From contig CM037474.1 of the NCBI GenBank assembly GCA_021014325.1, positions 4,840,488 to 4,904,487 of the forward strand: 64,000 bases of DNA. The letters run 5' to 3'. The notes beneath the pieces were generated by a model. That model was not told the DNA's origin. It saw only the letters and a list, made by a program, of their open reading frames with translations, and searched no databases. The DNA comes from Plazaster borealis. Taxonomy: Eukaryota; Echinodermata; Asteroidea; Forcipulatida; Labidiasteridae. Every line of letters starts with the position of its first letter. The stretch's first letter is position 1. The position numbers were made by a program, and so were the translations under genes. Shown piece by piece: positions 1 to 10,319 of this stretch.

Positions 1-358
1 GTGAATATTTTCCTTGAAACTCTTACGCAAAATGGTCGTCTTCTATATAATTGTTTTCCCGTATTTAAGTAAGGCCTAGGGCCTACAGGTTATGTCACTT
101 GTGTTTCAGGAATTTCTTCAAAATAGCCAAAAAGCTTAGCTTTGACTCTCGATATTGTTACTGCAAATTGCAAGAGGTCGAGGATCCTACGAGTATTGTA
201 TATACACGTATGTCGAACCGGCTCTCTTTAAATTACATCGATTTTGAGTGTAATGGAATTAACTAGGCAGAAAATGTTGGAATTGGGTTAAAAGTAGATA
301 GGCATGGCATGATTTGGATGAAGCAAATAAAACAAGCCACACAGAACACTTGTCAACA
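1..358. other. Intergenic, no feature recognised
   Basis: AT-rich sequence with no open frame, repeat or RNA gene that I can support. It leads directly into the first TTAAAGG-type MITE. Confidence 0.5.
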
Positions 359-747
359 TTAAAGGGTCGTTATACGTTTGGTATATGGCTCTGAAAATAT
401 TAATGGCAATACATAGAAGTACATAGCTTTGGATATAGTATAATGCATTTTGAGAAACTTTTCACTTCGAAGTACTGCGGTTATGGAAAAAGACATCAAC
501 TTTTATCCCCCAAAACTTGAATCTGAGAAGCGTTACTGACAGTATTCGTTTCTCAGATTGTGTATTCCAATTGCAGATTATTCTTCCTGCGTGGACATAA
601 CCGCTCCAGATTTTCGGCATTATCTCAAAAACGCCACCACCTTTTGAAATGAAATTTTCACAGGTTAGTTTTATGGTATATGTCTACAACTATAGAGGAT
701 TGAAACAAACAGTGGGTTCCAACTACAAAACGTAAACAATCCTTTTA
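359..747. mobile_element. TTAAAGG MITE, family A, copy 1
   Basis: A 389-bp non-coding element. It starts TTAAAGGGTCGTTATACGTT and ends with the inverted counterpart (AAACGTAAACAATCCTTTTA). The interior shares long, nearly collinear stretches with 12521-12918 and 26917-27304, for example the segment around GCATTTTGAGAAACTTTTCA and the one around TTCTTCCTGCGTGGACATAA. Three diverged copies with the same ends show a dispersed non-autonomous DNA transposon. No transposase is present. Confidence 0.75.
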
Positions 748-1805
748 ATGATAGTCTTATCTATTTTGGTGAATAAAACTTACACTGTAGATGAGAGTAG
801 ACACAGAGGCTGCCGGCTGTTTCGTCCAAGAAAAAAACTTGTCCATGCCAATAAAAAAATGTCAGCATTTAATTTCAAAAAGAAACACGCACACTTATTT
901 TCGTCTTGTTCTGTGACGGACACACAAGTTGTTGGTTGGAGGAACACAATGCACGCGCACGCGCTGCACGCGCAGCACCTGCTGGTAGGTCATTGTGTAA
1001 CACGCGCGCGTATCTGATGCACACCCATAGTGTTCGGTTCTTCCGGCAGCCGAAATGATAACGTTACTTTTGGCGAGAGCTGTTGCGCCATCTTTGCTTT
1101 TCTAGTGTTAAAGAGGGGCTCTAGGATGCTCTCAATACTTGAGTTATTACCTTTTTATGGTCGAATAGACATCGTAGATACCGGTTTATAACCATATAAC
1201 ACTTAAAATTTGCATTTAGTAATAAAGAGTTCAAGTCAAAAATGCACCTCTCCGCGCGGCTTTTTCAGCCGAAAGTCAAAAACTGCATCTATGATAATGA
1301 TATACATTGACCCCTTGACGTCGCTGGCGGCTAAAAACTCACGGTTAGCATTATAAACACAGACATAAATGTCTCTTTGCTTGGTAAACAAAACAAAATC
1401 AAGAAGAAACCAAACTTATATCATACAGTAAAATACTCTTTCTGTCCATCCAGAGTATCCTAAATTGTGTAAATTGTAAAATGAAGCCTACACGTTGGGT
1501 AGTTTTTCAAACAAGCTAATAAACAAGCTAAAATTTCCACGGAACTTAACTAAAGCTCCGCAGACCATGAGCGTGTGGACCAGTGTTGTATACGGTTTGA
1601 ACGTGTGCACACCAGCGATGATTATTGAAATGTCATGGGAATAACCGTTTCCCCGAGCATGCGCAGAAACGTTAAGTCTACAAACACGCGACTGCTTGAT
1701 TGTGCGTTGTGTATAATAGGGGTCTCCCCAACCTCGTTCCCATGGTGTACGATCTCGCCGCGCCATTTTGTTTTCTTTCCCAGAATGTCTTGCTCGATTA
1801 TACAC
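748..1805. other. Intergenic; short CACGCG-rich tract
   Basis: No gene is supported. The only notable composition is 947-1012, where alternating purine-pyrimidine CACGCG and GCACGCGCAG blocks recur. The small open frames here have no recognisable domain and low-complexity content, so I left them out. Confidence 0.5.
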
Positions 1806-1965
1806 CCAGGGGTGCATTTTGGCGGCGGTAACCAAAAACTGTTCCGGTTGTTGGTCGTTGGTTCTGCTGTTCAGACTGAACGATAACCGAGTTGTGAGCT
1901 CGGTTACCGTTTTGGTTATGACGTTAGAAACAATTATTGGTTACAGCCGCCAAAACGCACCCCTG
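1806..1965. repeat. Fold-back element, about 29-bp arms
   Basis: Left arm 1806-1834 (CCAGGGGTGCATTTTGGCGG and on) is the imperfect reverse complement of 1937-1965, which ends in CGCCAAAACGCACCCCTGG. Inside the loop a second hairpin pairs AACCGAG at 1885-1891 with CTCGGTT at 1899-1905. This nested palindromic layout is typical of a short fold-back/MITE remnant. No other copy was noticed in this window. Confidence 0.6.
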
Positions 1966-2089
1966 GAAGTGTGAAACGAAAGTAGCCCATATATTTGGCT
2001 ATTTTAATTAGTCCTGTGGTTGATCCATTCTGTTTTAGAGACTACGCAGAGCGCGCTGTCAAAATACGCATCAAGCATGTCAAGTCATA

Positions 2090-2250
2090 GGCCCTTTTCG
2101 AAACGACCGGCTTCGGCTTCGGATTCGGCTCAGGCTAGCTAGGCCCCTCAGTTGTTTAGACTATACGCGTGCTATGCGTTCAGGGATTCAGACGAGAGAA
2201 CGGAGCCTGAGCCGAATCCAAAGCCGAAGCCGGTCGTTTCGAAAAGGGCC
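2090..2250. repeat. Fold-back element, about 46-bp near-perfect arms
   Basis: The arm at 2090-2135 (GGCCCTTTTCGAAACGACCG, then CTTCGG-type triplets and GGCTCAGGCT) is matched almost base for base in inverted orientation at 2204-2250, with a 68-bp loop. The arms are GC-richer than the flanks. Near-identity of the arms suggests recent insertion or strong structural constraint. Confidence 0.75.
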
Positions 2251-2577
2251 ATAGAGCAACTGGCCCCTCCCATTCTTTTTCGATCTTGTGATACGTCTAA
2301 CTGTATGCAGTTTAGGGAGACCATATAAAAACATGATTAATTATTTAAATGTATTGCGTCGAAATACTTGCATTTTTACACGCGTTCTACGTGCATTTTT
2401 ACGCGCGTACTAAGCGCCCGACAAGCGCCTTACAAGCGCTCGAATGTTATTAACAAGCGTGCACGCAAATCAGTCACTTTTAGGAGCCAATCAGCGTTGA
2501 TTTTCAGTGTTTCCCTCCCAGGGTTAGTGGTGAGAGGTATCGATACGGCGCGCTGCCCATGGTAGCGAGGCTGGGGT

Positions 2578-2795
2578 CTCCCTAGACTTGACTCAAGTCC
2601 CAATCCCGTGCCATCGCCAGAAAACTATTGTTTTGTGATGGTCTGCATTCCCCAACCTGTTCCGCACGCGCCATTCTCGGGACCACATTTTGACGGCGAG
2701 CGCGCACTGTACGCGGCTTGTTTGCTAGTTGGCGCGATATGCTTGGGGACCTCTCGCACGAGAACGGGACTTGAATCAAGTCTAGGGTCTCCCCC
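2578..2795. repeat. Inverted repeat with TAGACTTGA-type arms
   Basis: TCTCCCTAGACTTGACTCAA at 2578-2597 recurs inverted at about 2768-2795 (GGGACTTGAATCAAGTCTAG followed by GGTCTCCC). Each arm is itself partly palindromic (ACTTGAxTCAAGT). It is probably a degraded fold-back element; no coding capacity. Confidence 0.5.
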
Positions 2796-2989
2796 GTGTG
2801 ATAATGCCGCGCCGTTGTTGCTGTTTACAGGAATCGCCGTGCCGTGTATGTTAGGGTTGAATTTGACGTGTAGAGCGACTCGTGTACTGAAAATCAAGCC
2901 GAGCTGCGGAATCGCCTCGCCTCTCAAAGAACGAAAACCCCCAAATCATAAATCCGTTGTAATTTGGCTTGCTGATTTTTGCCTGTTGG

Positions 2990-3215
2990 ATCATCCTATA
3001 AAAAGTCATATTTACGGCCGTATTGATTGCAAATGGTGAAGTTTTGCGATGTATTTGCGTTCGCTCAGTGCATTCATATAGGCAGGTCAAAACTAACTAG
3101 ACTCCGGTGACGTCATGAGTTCGTCGTCGCGGGGTTTGTTTGACCTCGCGTTTTCAGATTTCGGGCTGGGAGTGTTTCGAGGAAAAGACATTTTTACCCT
3201 GTTTTAGCGTGAGGT
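2990..3215 (+). promoter_or_regulatory. Candidate promoter / first non-coding exon
   Basis: A TATA-like CTATAAAAAG lies at 2996-3005. It is followed by a CRE-like TGACGTCA at 3109-3116, a CpG-rich stretch, and a strong splice-donor-like GTGAG/GTAAGG at 3211. The order TATA, CpG-rich leader, donor is what a plus-strand 5-prime exon would look like, but no downstream coding exon was found, so it could equally be the LTR or leader of a decayed retroelement. Confidence 0.2.
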
Positions 3216-3665
3216 AAGGGACTCATAATAATTTATTATATTTCTTGGGGACTCCATCTATTGGAAAAAGCCAAATATTTCCAAACATCCTGGAGCCCCT
3301 CTTTAAAATTGCCTCAAGCAAACCATAGATTTTACAATGATTTCCAGGAGGGCGAAATTCAAAGCAAATGGAGTGGCTCCAGAGAGCCAACTTATTTATT
3401 TTTCGTATAAAAAAAACTAGTTGATCAAACACATGTAATATTACTATATTATCTTTCTCAGGGCCGATAACTATTATCATGTAGGCCTACACTTCTCCTT
3501 ATTCTTGTTCAATAATTATCATCGTTATTCTTAAATTGATATTAATTCACTTATTTACTAAAGGGACAGGGCGTGTATAAGCCTTGGCTTTTTCTTGGTG
3601 CCCTCCATTGTCACCATTTGTATCAAATTCTTGTATTGACAGATTGTCTAGTTGTGATATATGGA

Positions 3666-3715
3666 AATAAACAAACAAACAAACAAACAAACAAACAAAC
3701 AAACAAACAAACAAA
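3666..3715. repeat. (AAAC)n microsatellite
   Basis: About 12 uninterrupted copies of the tetranucleotide AAAC. The same motif recurs in an NLR intron at 19471-19524. Confidence 0.95.
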
Positions 3716-4679
3716 TCATAAATATATTCCGTTAACAAGTTTGACCGATATAGTGTCCATGCAGATATACGGTAGGAAAGACGGGATCCCAACCCTTTAC
3801 CAACAAGATTGAAAATTCGCTTCTGCACTCTATCCAATAAAGATAAATGACAGACATAAGCTACGGAAAAATCGATAGGCCTACCTCAGGCAAAGTTTAT
3901 GGACCCACTGAATGGATGGAAATGTATCATCTCTAGAGCGAGACAGAGGCAGTAGTTTAGTTTTCTTTGCGTTAATGTCACCACTGGTACAAGAAATAAT
4001 TAAGTAAACTACAGCCATAGCAACAAAACAATGTCAACTCTATACCATCCTAAGCTTACTAGTGCCGTATATTACGGTGTATCGAAAGTCCACTGAGTGT
4101 AATGACGCACATAATATCAAGGAAAGGTATTTATGAAGCAGCCATGTTAACAATTAATCCATTACAAATTATTATAACTATTTATCGCATAAAGGTTAAA
4201 ACATTAATCAGCAAAGCAATCACGAATCTAAAGTCCATTGCTTGCAGTTTGATACACTATGTACATCTAATAATAATATGACATGTTTGGTGACGCACTT
4301 GTACCGTACAACATTCCAAAGAAACAGTCACGGAGAAATCTTAATCAACTTGACATCCTTATAACTGAAGTAATATGTCCACTTAACCTTGACTTATCGC
4401 AAGGTCTTTTATTTGTCCACGCATACGGAGTCCGTCCGCACACCGTCCACGCACACGCAGTACACCGACTCCACGCATGGAGCCGTCAGGACGACAGCAT
4501 TGACGCAACTCTTCATTTCCGGATATCGCGGTTAGTGTAAACATGTCTTGATTGGTCATTAAAATATAAATATGCAGTAGGCAAACACTGAAGGACAAGC
4601 ATTTTCCAACAATTCAAATCTAATAGATTGTGATTTCAATCGTTTTGCTGGAGTATAATTGATATAGATGTAGATGTAG
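3716..4679. other. Intergenic, no gene recognised
   Basis: No open frame with a recognisable domain. A loosely repeated CCGTCC/CACGCA-rich tract lies at 4415-4485 and a (TAGATG)n-like run at 4664-4680. Confidence 0.45.
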
Positions 4680-5290
4680 AAAATACAAAGTCTTCAAGAT
4701 GACGACTCAAATATAAAAGACCATCACACTAATTTATGTCTTAGACTACAGTAGCAGTACACTATCTACAATAGACCTTATGCATTGGCGTCATCACGCC
4801 GCCATCTTGCGGTAAAACGATGATGCAACAATGAAAAACGCACATCTATGCACGCAAGGCGCACATGATGGGCCAATGAGCGACCTTCTTTTGACCTCTA
4901 GCCGAGGGCGCACTACTCAAATGACGTCATGTGTATAAGGTCTACAACAGCACTGCCCAGTAATGTACAAGAATATGAAGGGTCAAAGTTTAACACATGG
5001 CATGCAGTTGCTGTGCCTACTGCTTTAACTAAAATGAGTCACATGGTACAATACAACAACGAGGACTCTAACCCTCATTATTAGATACAATCTTTCTGAC
5101 GGAATTACTTTGTAAACACCCCTCAGAGGGGGCTCTGTAACATCCATCCAAGATGACAAACTTCAGGAGCATGGCAAGAACTATGTTCCCTCCAAAGTAA
5201 AGAGAATTTATAGAGAAAGTTGTATGTGTGCTCTCCCTGCCATATGCCAAACGAAAAAAAAGAAAGTTTCAAAGGTCGAGGACACAAACG
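4680..5290. repeat. Diverged duplicated segment, copy 1
   Basis: This segment aligns in order with 9389-10115. Both have a GATGACG(A/T)CTCAAATATAAA start, a TTAGA-CACAGTA-CAGTAC block, a GTCAAAGTTTAACACATGGC-like block, and an end containing TGTGTGCTCT plus AAAGGTCG-GGACACAAAC. The last part is repeated again at 5735-6010. Copy 1 is interrupted by a MITE at 4772-4944. The nature of the segment is unknown: an old repeat family or a duplicated UTR. Confidence 0.6.
4772..4944. mobile_element. GACCTTATGCA MITE, family D, copy 1
   Basis: A 173-bp element bounded by inverted TAGACCTTATGCATTGGCGT and ATGACGTCATGTGTATAAGG/TCTA. Related copies lie at 13138-13286 and 25529-26052. One terminus carries CGCCGCCATCTT (reverse complement AAGATGGCGGCG, YY1-like), and full CRE palindromes TGACGTCA occur in the family ends. 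It sits inside the duplicated segment at a place where copy 2 has a different MITE nearby. Confidence 0.7.
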
Positions 5291-5665
5291 TTAAAGGAAC
5301 ACGTTGCCTTGGATCGGACGAGTTGGTATAAAAAACCGTTTGTAACCGTTTGTATGGTTAGAAAGACAGTATAAAAGTAGAATACAATGATTCACACAAA
5401 TATGCCTCGAAATTGCGTGGTTGTCCTTTTACTTTGCGAACTAACACGGTCGGCCATTTTGTGGAGTCAAAAATCCACAAAATGGCCGACCGTGTTTGTT
5501 AACGATGTAAAAGAAAAACCACGCAATTTTGAGACATATTTGTGTGGATCATTGTATTCTACTTTTAAAACATCTTTCTAGCCATCATTAGCATTTTATA
5601 ACAAACTGTAAATAAATGCTTTTTATAGACCAACTCGCCCGATCCAAGGCAACGTGTCCCTTTAA
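5291..5665. mobile_element. TTAAAGG fold-back MITE, family C
   Basis: A 375-bp element with long terminal inverted repeats: TTAAAGGAACACGTTGCCTT at the start, AAGGCAACGTGTCCCTTTAA at the end. A large central palindrome lies at about 5441-5503, where CACGGTCGGCCATTTTGTGG is mirrored. Almost the whole element folds into one hairpin, so the open frame across it is a by-product of symmetry. I recall this family as abundant in sea stars. Confidence 0.8.
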
Positions 5666-5734
5666 GCCCAATTCAACTAGCCCTAAAATTACAAACATTC
5701 GCTGATAAAAAGATGATTTAAACACAAAACAATA

Positions 5735-6010
5735 CTCACAAAGAGCTCTGGGACATTATCCCTCCCAAGTAAACAGTATTTGGAGCATGGCCAGAGTCAT
5801 ATTTTCTTACCAAATAAAGAGAAATACCTTCAGAAAATATATGTGCTCTCTCTCGCTCAAAGCTAAAGTGTAAAATAAAAAGGTCCAAAGGTCGCGTACA
5901 CAAACTTTAAGTTCTAACAGTAAAAAAGCAAATAAGAAAGTTGCATCAGGCCCATGTAAGATTGAGGGCGCACTTTCGTGCGCTTCAATAATTTTATGCG
6001 AGGCTTTTGA
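5735..6010. repeat. Third copy of part of the duplicated segment
   Basis: Shares AAAGGTCG-G-ACACAAAC, TGTGCTCTC, a GGAGCATGGC(A/C)AGA block and a CAGGCCCA...GGGCGCAC end with 5090-5290 and 9870-10115. It lies immediately downstream of the minus-strand GPCR stop codon (6164), so part of it may be in that gene's 3-prime UTR. Confidence 0.5.
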
Positions 6011-6163
6011 AATGCTCATCTCGGCGAAAAGCTGGGTGTATAACCTCTGCATCGACTGTTTTGTTGAGATGAAACAAGTAGAGAAAATACACTGGTGATA
6101 GCGATGACGAATGAAGTTTTCATACTATTTGGCTACGGTGATTGAATGCCAGAGATAAATAAA

Positions 6164-7520
6164 TCAATTATTTTGAGCAGATGCAGAGAAAGACACTGTT
6201 CCCATTACCACATCTCCCGCAACCTCGTCCCCAACACTGGAAGAATCTCTCCCCCTGCGGAATGCCTCTCGTATTCCTCTACGGAACTTCTCGTTCATCA
6301 TGACGTAAATAATCGGATTCACACAGGAATTACCAATCACTAAAATGACACTGATATGGTAGGTAGGAGTGCTTAAATTTACAAGTACACCGACGACGTA
6401 GAGCACATAATAAGTAGTATTTAGTGTCAAGCAGACGGCGAAGGTAATGACAAACGCCAGGAGGGTCCTCGTCAGCTTTCTGGATGTCCGAAGTTGCCAC
6501 ATTTCACGCTGTTCTGCTGGGTTGAGGGCGGAGGAAGCTGTGAATATACAAAACACTATCATAACAATCCCTTTTTGTATCTGTTCATGAAAATATGAAA
6601 GATTTGGTTGTCCTTATTGATCTGTTTGCAATACTTTTTACCCTGTCGGTGTTTTGACTCAGGATCAATTCAAAAATATCGTACGGTTAGGTCATGTCGC
6701 TTCAAATGTAAACCAGACTGCCTGTGAAAGTTTTATGGACTTCTTGAGGCAAAAACGGCGCAAAGTTTAACTCTGAACTATACAATAAAAAGAAGCACTT
6801 TCGATCTAACTTACCAAGTCTAGTCTTCAGTACGTTTACTCGTTTCTTCAACGTCGAAATGACTTTCCATTGCATCAAAACCATCGAAACAAAAGGACCT
6901 AAGAAAAAGCAGAAAAAGCTGAATACTCCAACGGCTATCCGAATCCCCGGGCTCGGCCAACCCCAAAACTTGCATCCGACGTCTTTGTCTTCGCCGTACA
7001 GGAACATAACGAAAGATTGTTCGAGTGCAGATGCAACCCAACATAAGGCCATCATCAAGTATTTGTTTCGTCTGGTGAACAGCAGTTTGTACTTGTGTGG
7101 GTAGACGATGGCTACAAACCGCTCCAAGTTGACGGCGACCAGACCATAGGTGGAAGTCAACAAGCAAACCCAGAAAATATATTCATTGCCGTAAAGTCGA
7201 CATTTTAGCTCACCCAGGAATCCAGGATTCGGTGCCGGCGTGCCTGTAGTTGGGACAAGCTTAAAAGGGATGACCAATACGCAAACTAATAAGTCAACAA
7301 GCGATAAATGCACCAAGAAATTACTGGTGTTCGTCCGCAGAGACGACACACGAAGGAGTACGAAAACAGCAAGAAGGTTACCAGTGATACCGAGTGTGCA
7401 GATTATGCCGTAGAGGGCCAAAACCAAGTCACTATCCGCATAATTTCTCAAGGTGTAAACGATGTCGGGGTCAACGACCGCTACGTCAGTCATGTTTAAC
7501 TCGGATGCGGCGTTCGTCAT
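6164..7520 (-). CDS. Class A (rhodopsin-like) GPCR, two exons, 359 aa
   Basis: Seven-transmembrane receptor; ligand unknown. Exon 1 is 7520-6815 and exon 2 is 6537-6164. The donor CTTG/GTAAGT and acceptor TTCACAG/CTTCC join in phase 1. The ATG at 7520 has an in-frame TGA 15 nt upstream, fixing the start. Visible landmarks: N-glycosylation site NMT near residue 9; TM1 with GN (GITGNLL); TM2 LSLVDLL; Cys before TM3 (ELKC) and in ECL2 (VGC), the usual disulphide; TM3 end LERFVAIVYP, so ERF replaces DRY; TM4 Trp; TM5 Pro (FLGPFVSM); TM7 NPIIY; helix 8 FRRGIREAF. In TM6 the usual CWxP is CLTL, so both toggle Trp and kink Pro are absent. The intron lies in ICL3. The overall layout suggests a peptide/orphan-type receptor, not an opsin (no retinal Lys in TM7). 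Confidence 0.85.
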
Positions 7521-8192
7521 GATGTCTTCAATTCAACTTTTGACAAAAACGATGATAGAGACTTTCTTCCCTCTACAAGAATGTGACAAAAAGAAGAAAC
7601 ACTCATAGCATACAAAATAACAATGGTTATCGTAGCAGTATATTTTGCCACGAACCTCACTACACAATGACCAGAAGCAAATGTTGTCCAAGTTATGGTT
7701 TTGCTTTCATTACGCATAAAACGAATAAAGAACGACGCCATGGTAAAGGAACAAGCGTATACCCTGCCTGAACTACCAAGAAACGAAATAACTAGATGTG
7801 ACAGCACAGCGTCAACCGAAGACAAGGCGTGAAATATCTGCAAAGATACTGCGCTCAAAGATTTAAATATAATGTTCTTTGTCAATTTTACTAGATAACA
7901 AACATTTGAAAATTTAACAACATTAATTTTGTGGCAAAAACAAATTTGATATAATTTCTTGTTTTCATTGTCATTGTCAAGCCCACAGGAACCTGATTTA
8001 ATAAACGCGGTCAAGGCCTTCCGGTAATTAAATTGTACATTCACTTATTTTGACATTTGTTGTATTTCTGGACTTCTATTATTTTGTTAAATCGTAACAT
8101 CAAGGACTCTTAATTTCGTTTGACGTTCCATTTCGTCCAATGTTAACCCATTTGAGCGAAGTCTCCAATTCGCCTTAACACTGAATAGTACC
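7521..8192. other. Upstream flank of the GPCR gene
   Basis: Presumed 5-prime UTR and promoter side of the minus-strand GPCR. The open frame that covers much of it shows no domain. I cannot place a TATA box or an upstream exon with confidence. Confidence 0.35.
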
Positions 8193-8310
8193 ACTTTCAA
8201 GATGGCTTCATCCAGAGATACATTGTTTCGGGAAGTCGACGTCCAACTTTCAAGATGGCGTCATCTTTAGATAAACTACTGCGGAAAGTCGACTTTCTAC
8301 TTTTAAGATT
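8193..8310. repeat. Degenerate 52-54-bp tandem repeat, about 2.3 units
   Basis: Units start at about 8193, 8246 and 8298. They share CTTTCAAGATGGC-TCATC followed by a GGAAGTCGAC-like block. The second unit contains AAGATGGCGTC, close to a YY1-type site. Confidence 0.6.
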
Positions 8311-9388
8311 TCATCCCCCACAATTATTTATCTGTGGAAGCGGACATGTATGATGATGTCACCCCGAAAGAGTTCATCTCAGTACTATCCCCAACAAGTC
8401 GGATGGCACCTCTAGACCCCCGTAAGTTCTCATTTTTTAAAACTTTAATCCCAACAATAACATAAGCGTTTTTATTGTAACTCCATAACAAGTCCAATAC
8501 TAAATGTCACCCAATGTTTTGGCAGTAGCTGCTAGGAACGTGGATCTGGCTAGTTTGTATTGACATATATTACTGTTAAGTATAACACATGATCGATAAT
8601 AATGATGACAAATATTTAACAGATTGTGATGAGATCCATTTATTTTGTATGCAATTAATAAATAACACATTTCTTACCGGCTGTCCTGAGAAGGTTCCGT
8701 CGGAAGTACTGTGGGAGGAATTTGGCCTCAAACCTCAGTTCCTAATTCAGCAAATCGAAGCATGCGCTAATGTGCATAAACACAATGATGGTACAGTTAT
8801 TCAGTGTTTTATCACACATATCAAACACTAAGTTCAACTGAAGTCTTTAGTTTTTTATTGAAAACTACCGGCAGGCCTTAGACCTACACTGTGCGACTGT
8901 GAAAGTGGCTAGCTCTTCCAAATGTGAACTATCACGTCTTTGAGTACCAGTTTATATTTTGGAGATTTTATTTAGGTTGTTTTAAGTTTGTTATTCTTCT
9001 TCTTATCATTATTTAAAAAAATAATAAACACAATATCCTTTTATCTACAACTAGATAACTAGACATCCATCAAAATGTCATGGTTATATAACGTTTCCAT
9101 TTACATAATTGCAATAATTCATTCAATGATATTCGAATTGTTTTCTCAATGAGCTCAGTATTTATCAAAGCAACCCCATCCCTTAGCACAAACCAAATAA
9201 ATCTCAGCTAAACGAGTTGTCTATATTAAAACCGCATTTGCAGTTCCAGCCTGTGCCTCATCGTATGTTGTTTTCTCCTTCTTTCTTTTCCCCTTTTGTT
9301 CAATGCAACTGAAGTGACAGGTGCCCGTCTGAGAGGGGAGGGTGGATTAACGATCCTCCACTAAAAAAGAACGAGCGTTCACCAAAAA
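8311..9388. other. Intergenic, AT-rich
   Basis: No feature recognised. An 80-codon open frame (8589-8831, plus) has no known domain and no splice or start context that I trust. Confidence 0.45.
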
Positions 9389-10115
9389 TACAAAATCCAG
9401 ACGATGACGTCTCAAATATAAAATATAAACTCCTGCAACTTGTTTATTTCTTAGAACACAGTAACAGTACGCAATGTATACACTCTAAAAACTCCTGGGT
9501 CAGGATTGACCCGGATTCCGGGTCCTAGTTCCGGGGGCCTGGCCCATTTCCGGATCAGGCTTACCCGGGTGGTGGATAACACGGAATTTTAACTCGGATT
9601 CTGCGTCATTTTGACCAAACTCTGGGAAATTTTGACACAGATTCCGGGTCACACTGACCCGAGAAATGGGTCAGGCCCCATTGGACTCGGATCCGGGTCA
9701 ACTTTGACCCGGAATTGTTTAGGGTGTAATGACACTATGTGGCACTGCATAGCAAAATACAATACTCAATAGTATACAGCGTGAAGGTCACAGGTCAACA
9801 CATGGCATTACATTGTCCAGTACAATCACAATGACTCTATCCCTGAAAAACATAAATCTCTCCAACAAAATGGCTCGGAATAAACCCAAATGATACCCAC
9901 TCAGGTCTCTGTACCATTATCTACCCCAGGTGACAAATTCTAGGAGAATCCCTACAAATGAGAATTGCCCAGATAAAATAATGTGTGCTCTTTTTAGCAC
10001 GAGTCAAATGGAAGAGAAAGATCCAAAGGTCGCGGACACAAACTTTAAGCTTTTTTAAAGTAAATATGCAATACAAGAATGTCAGGCCCAAGAACACTAA
10101 GGGCGCACGAGGTAT
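9389..10115. repeat. Diverged duplicated segment, copy 2
   Basis: Collinear with 4680-5290 (see that entry for the shared blocks). It carries a different MITE (9479-9728) where copy 1 has a family D element nearby. The end, with AAAGGTCGCGGACACAAACT and CAGGCCCAAGAACACTAAGG, also matches 5890-5980. Confidence 0.6.
9479..9728. mobile_element. CACTCTAAAAACTCC MITE, family E, copy 1
   Basis: A 246-bp element with inverted ends CACTCTAAAAACTCCTGGGT and the inverted counterpart finishing GTTTAGGGTG, flanked by TA on both sides (TA target duplication). The interior is dense in GGGTCA and TGACCC half-sites. A second copy is at 25050-25301. TA duplication and short inverted ends fit a Tc1/mariner-type MITE (inference). 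Confidence 0.75.
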
Positions 10116-10319
10116 CCCACACAATGAAACAAGAAAACTTTCATATGCATTTGGGTTTTTTTTCTGACGAACTCCATTTCTTAAACCTGCCCACAGGCAA
10201 AAAGACTTAGCTGTCTATACAGTTGGTAACAGCCTTTCCTCCTTGTTTTTTTAATAGATTGTGGTGGTTCTACTCTCGCATTAAAAAAACAAACTCATCC
10301 AACATTAAAAACATTACAG

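Noticed and set aside
748..1017. 89-codon plus-strand frame as a gene
   Set aside because: No domain; the His/Ala-rich end is translation of the CACGCG tract.
5387..5581. Short open frame in the family C MITE
   Set aside because: Lies across the palindrome, so it is an effect of symmetry in a non-coding element.
7517..8044. 175-codon minus-strand frame upstream of the GPCR as an extra exon
   Set aside because: Different frame, no domain, and the GPCR ATG has an in-frame stop just upstream.
8589..8831. 80-codon plus-strand frame as a small gene
   Set aside because: No homology recognised and no supporting promoter, splice or poly(A) context.
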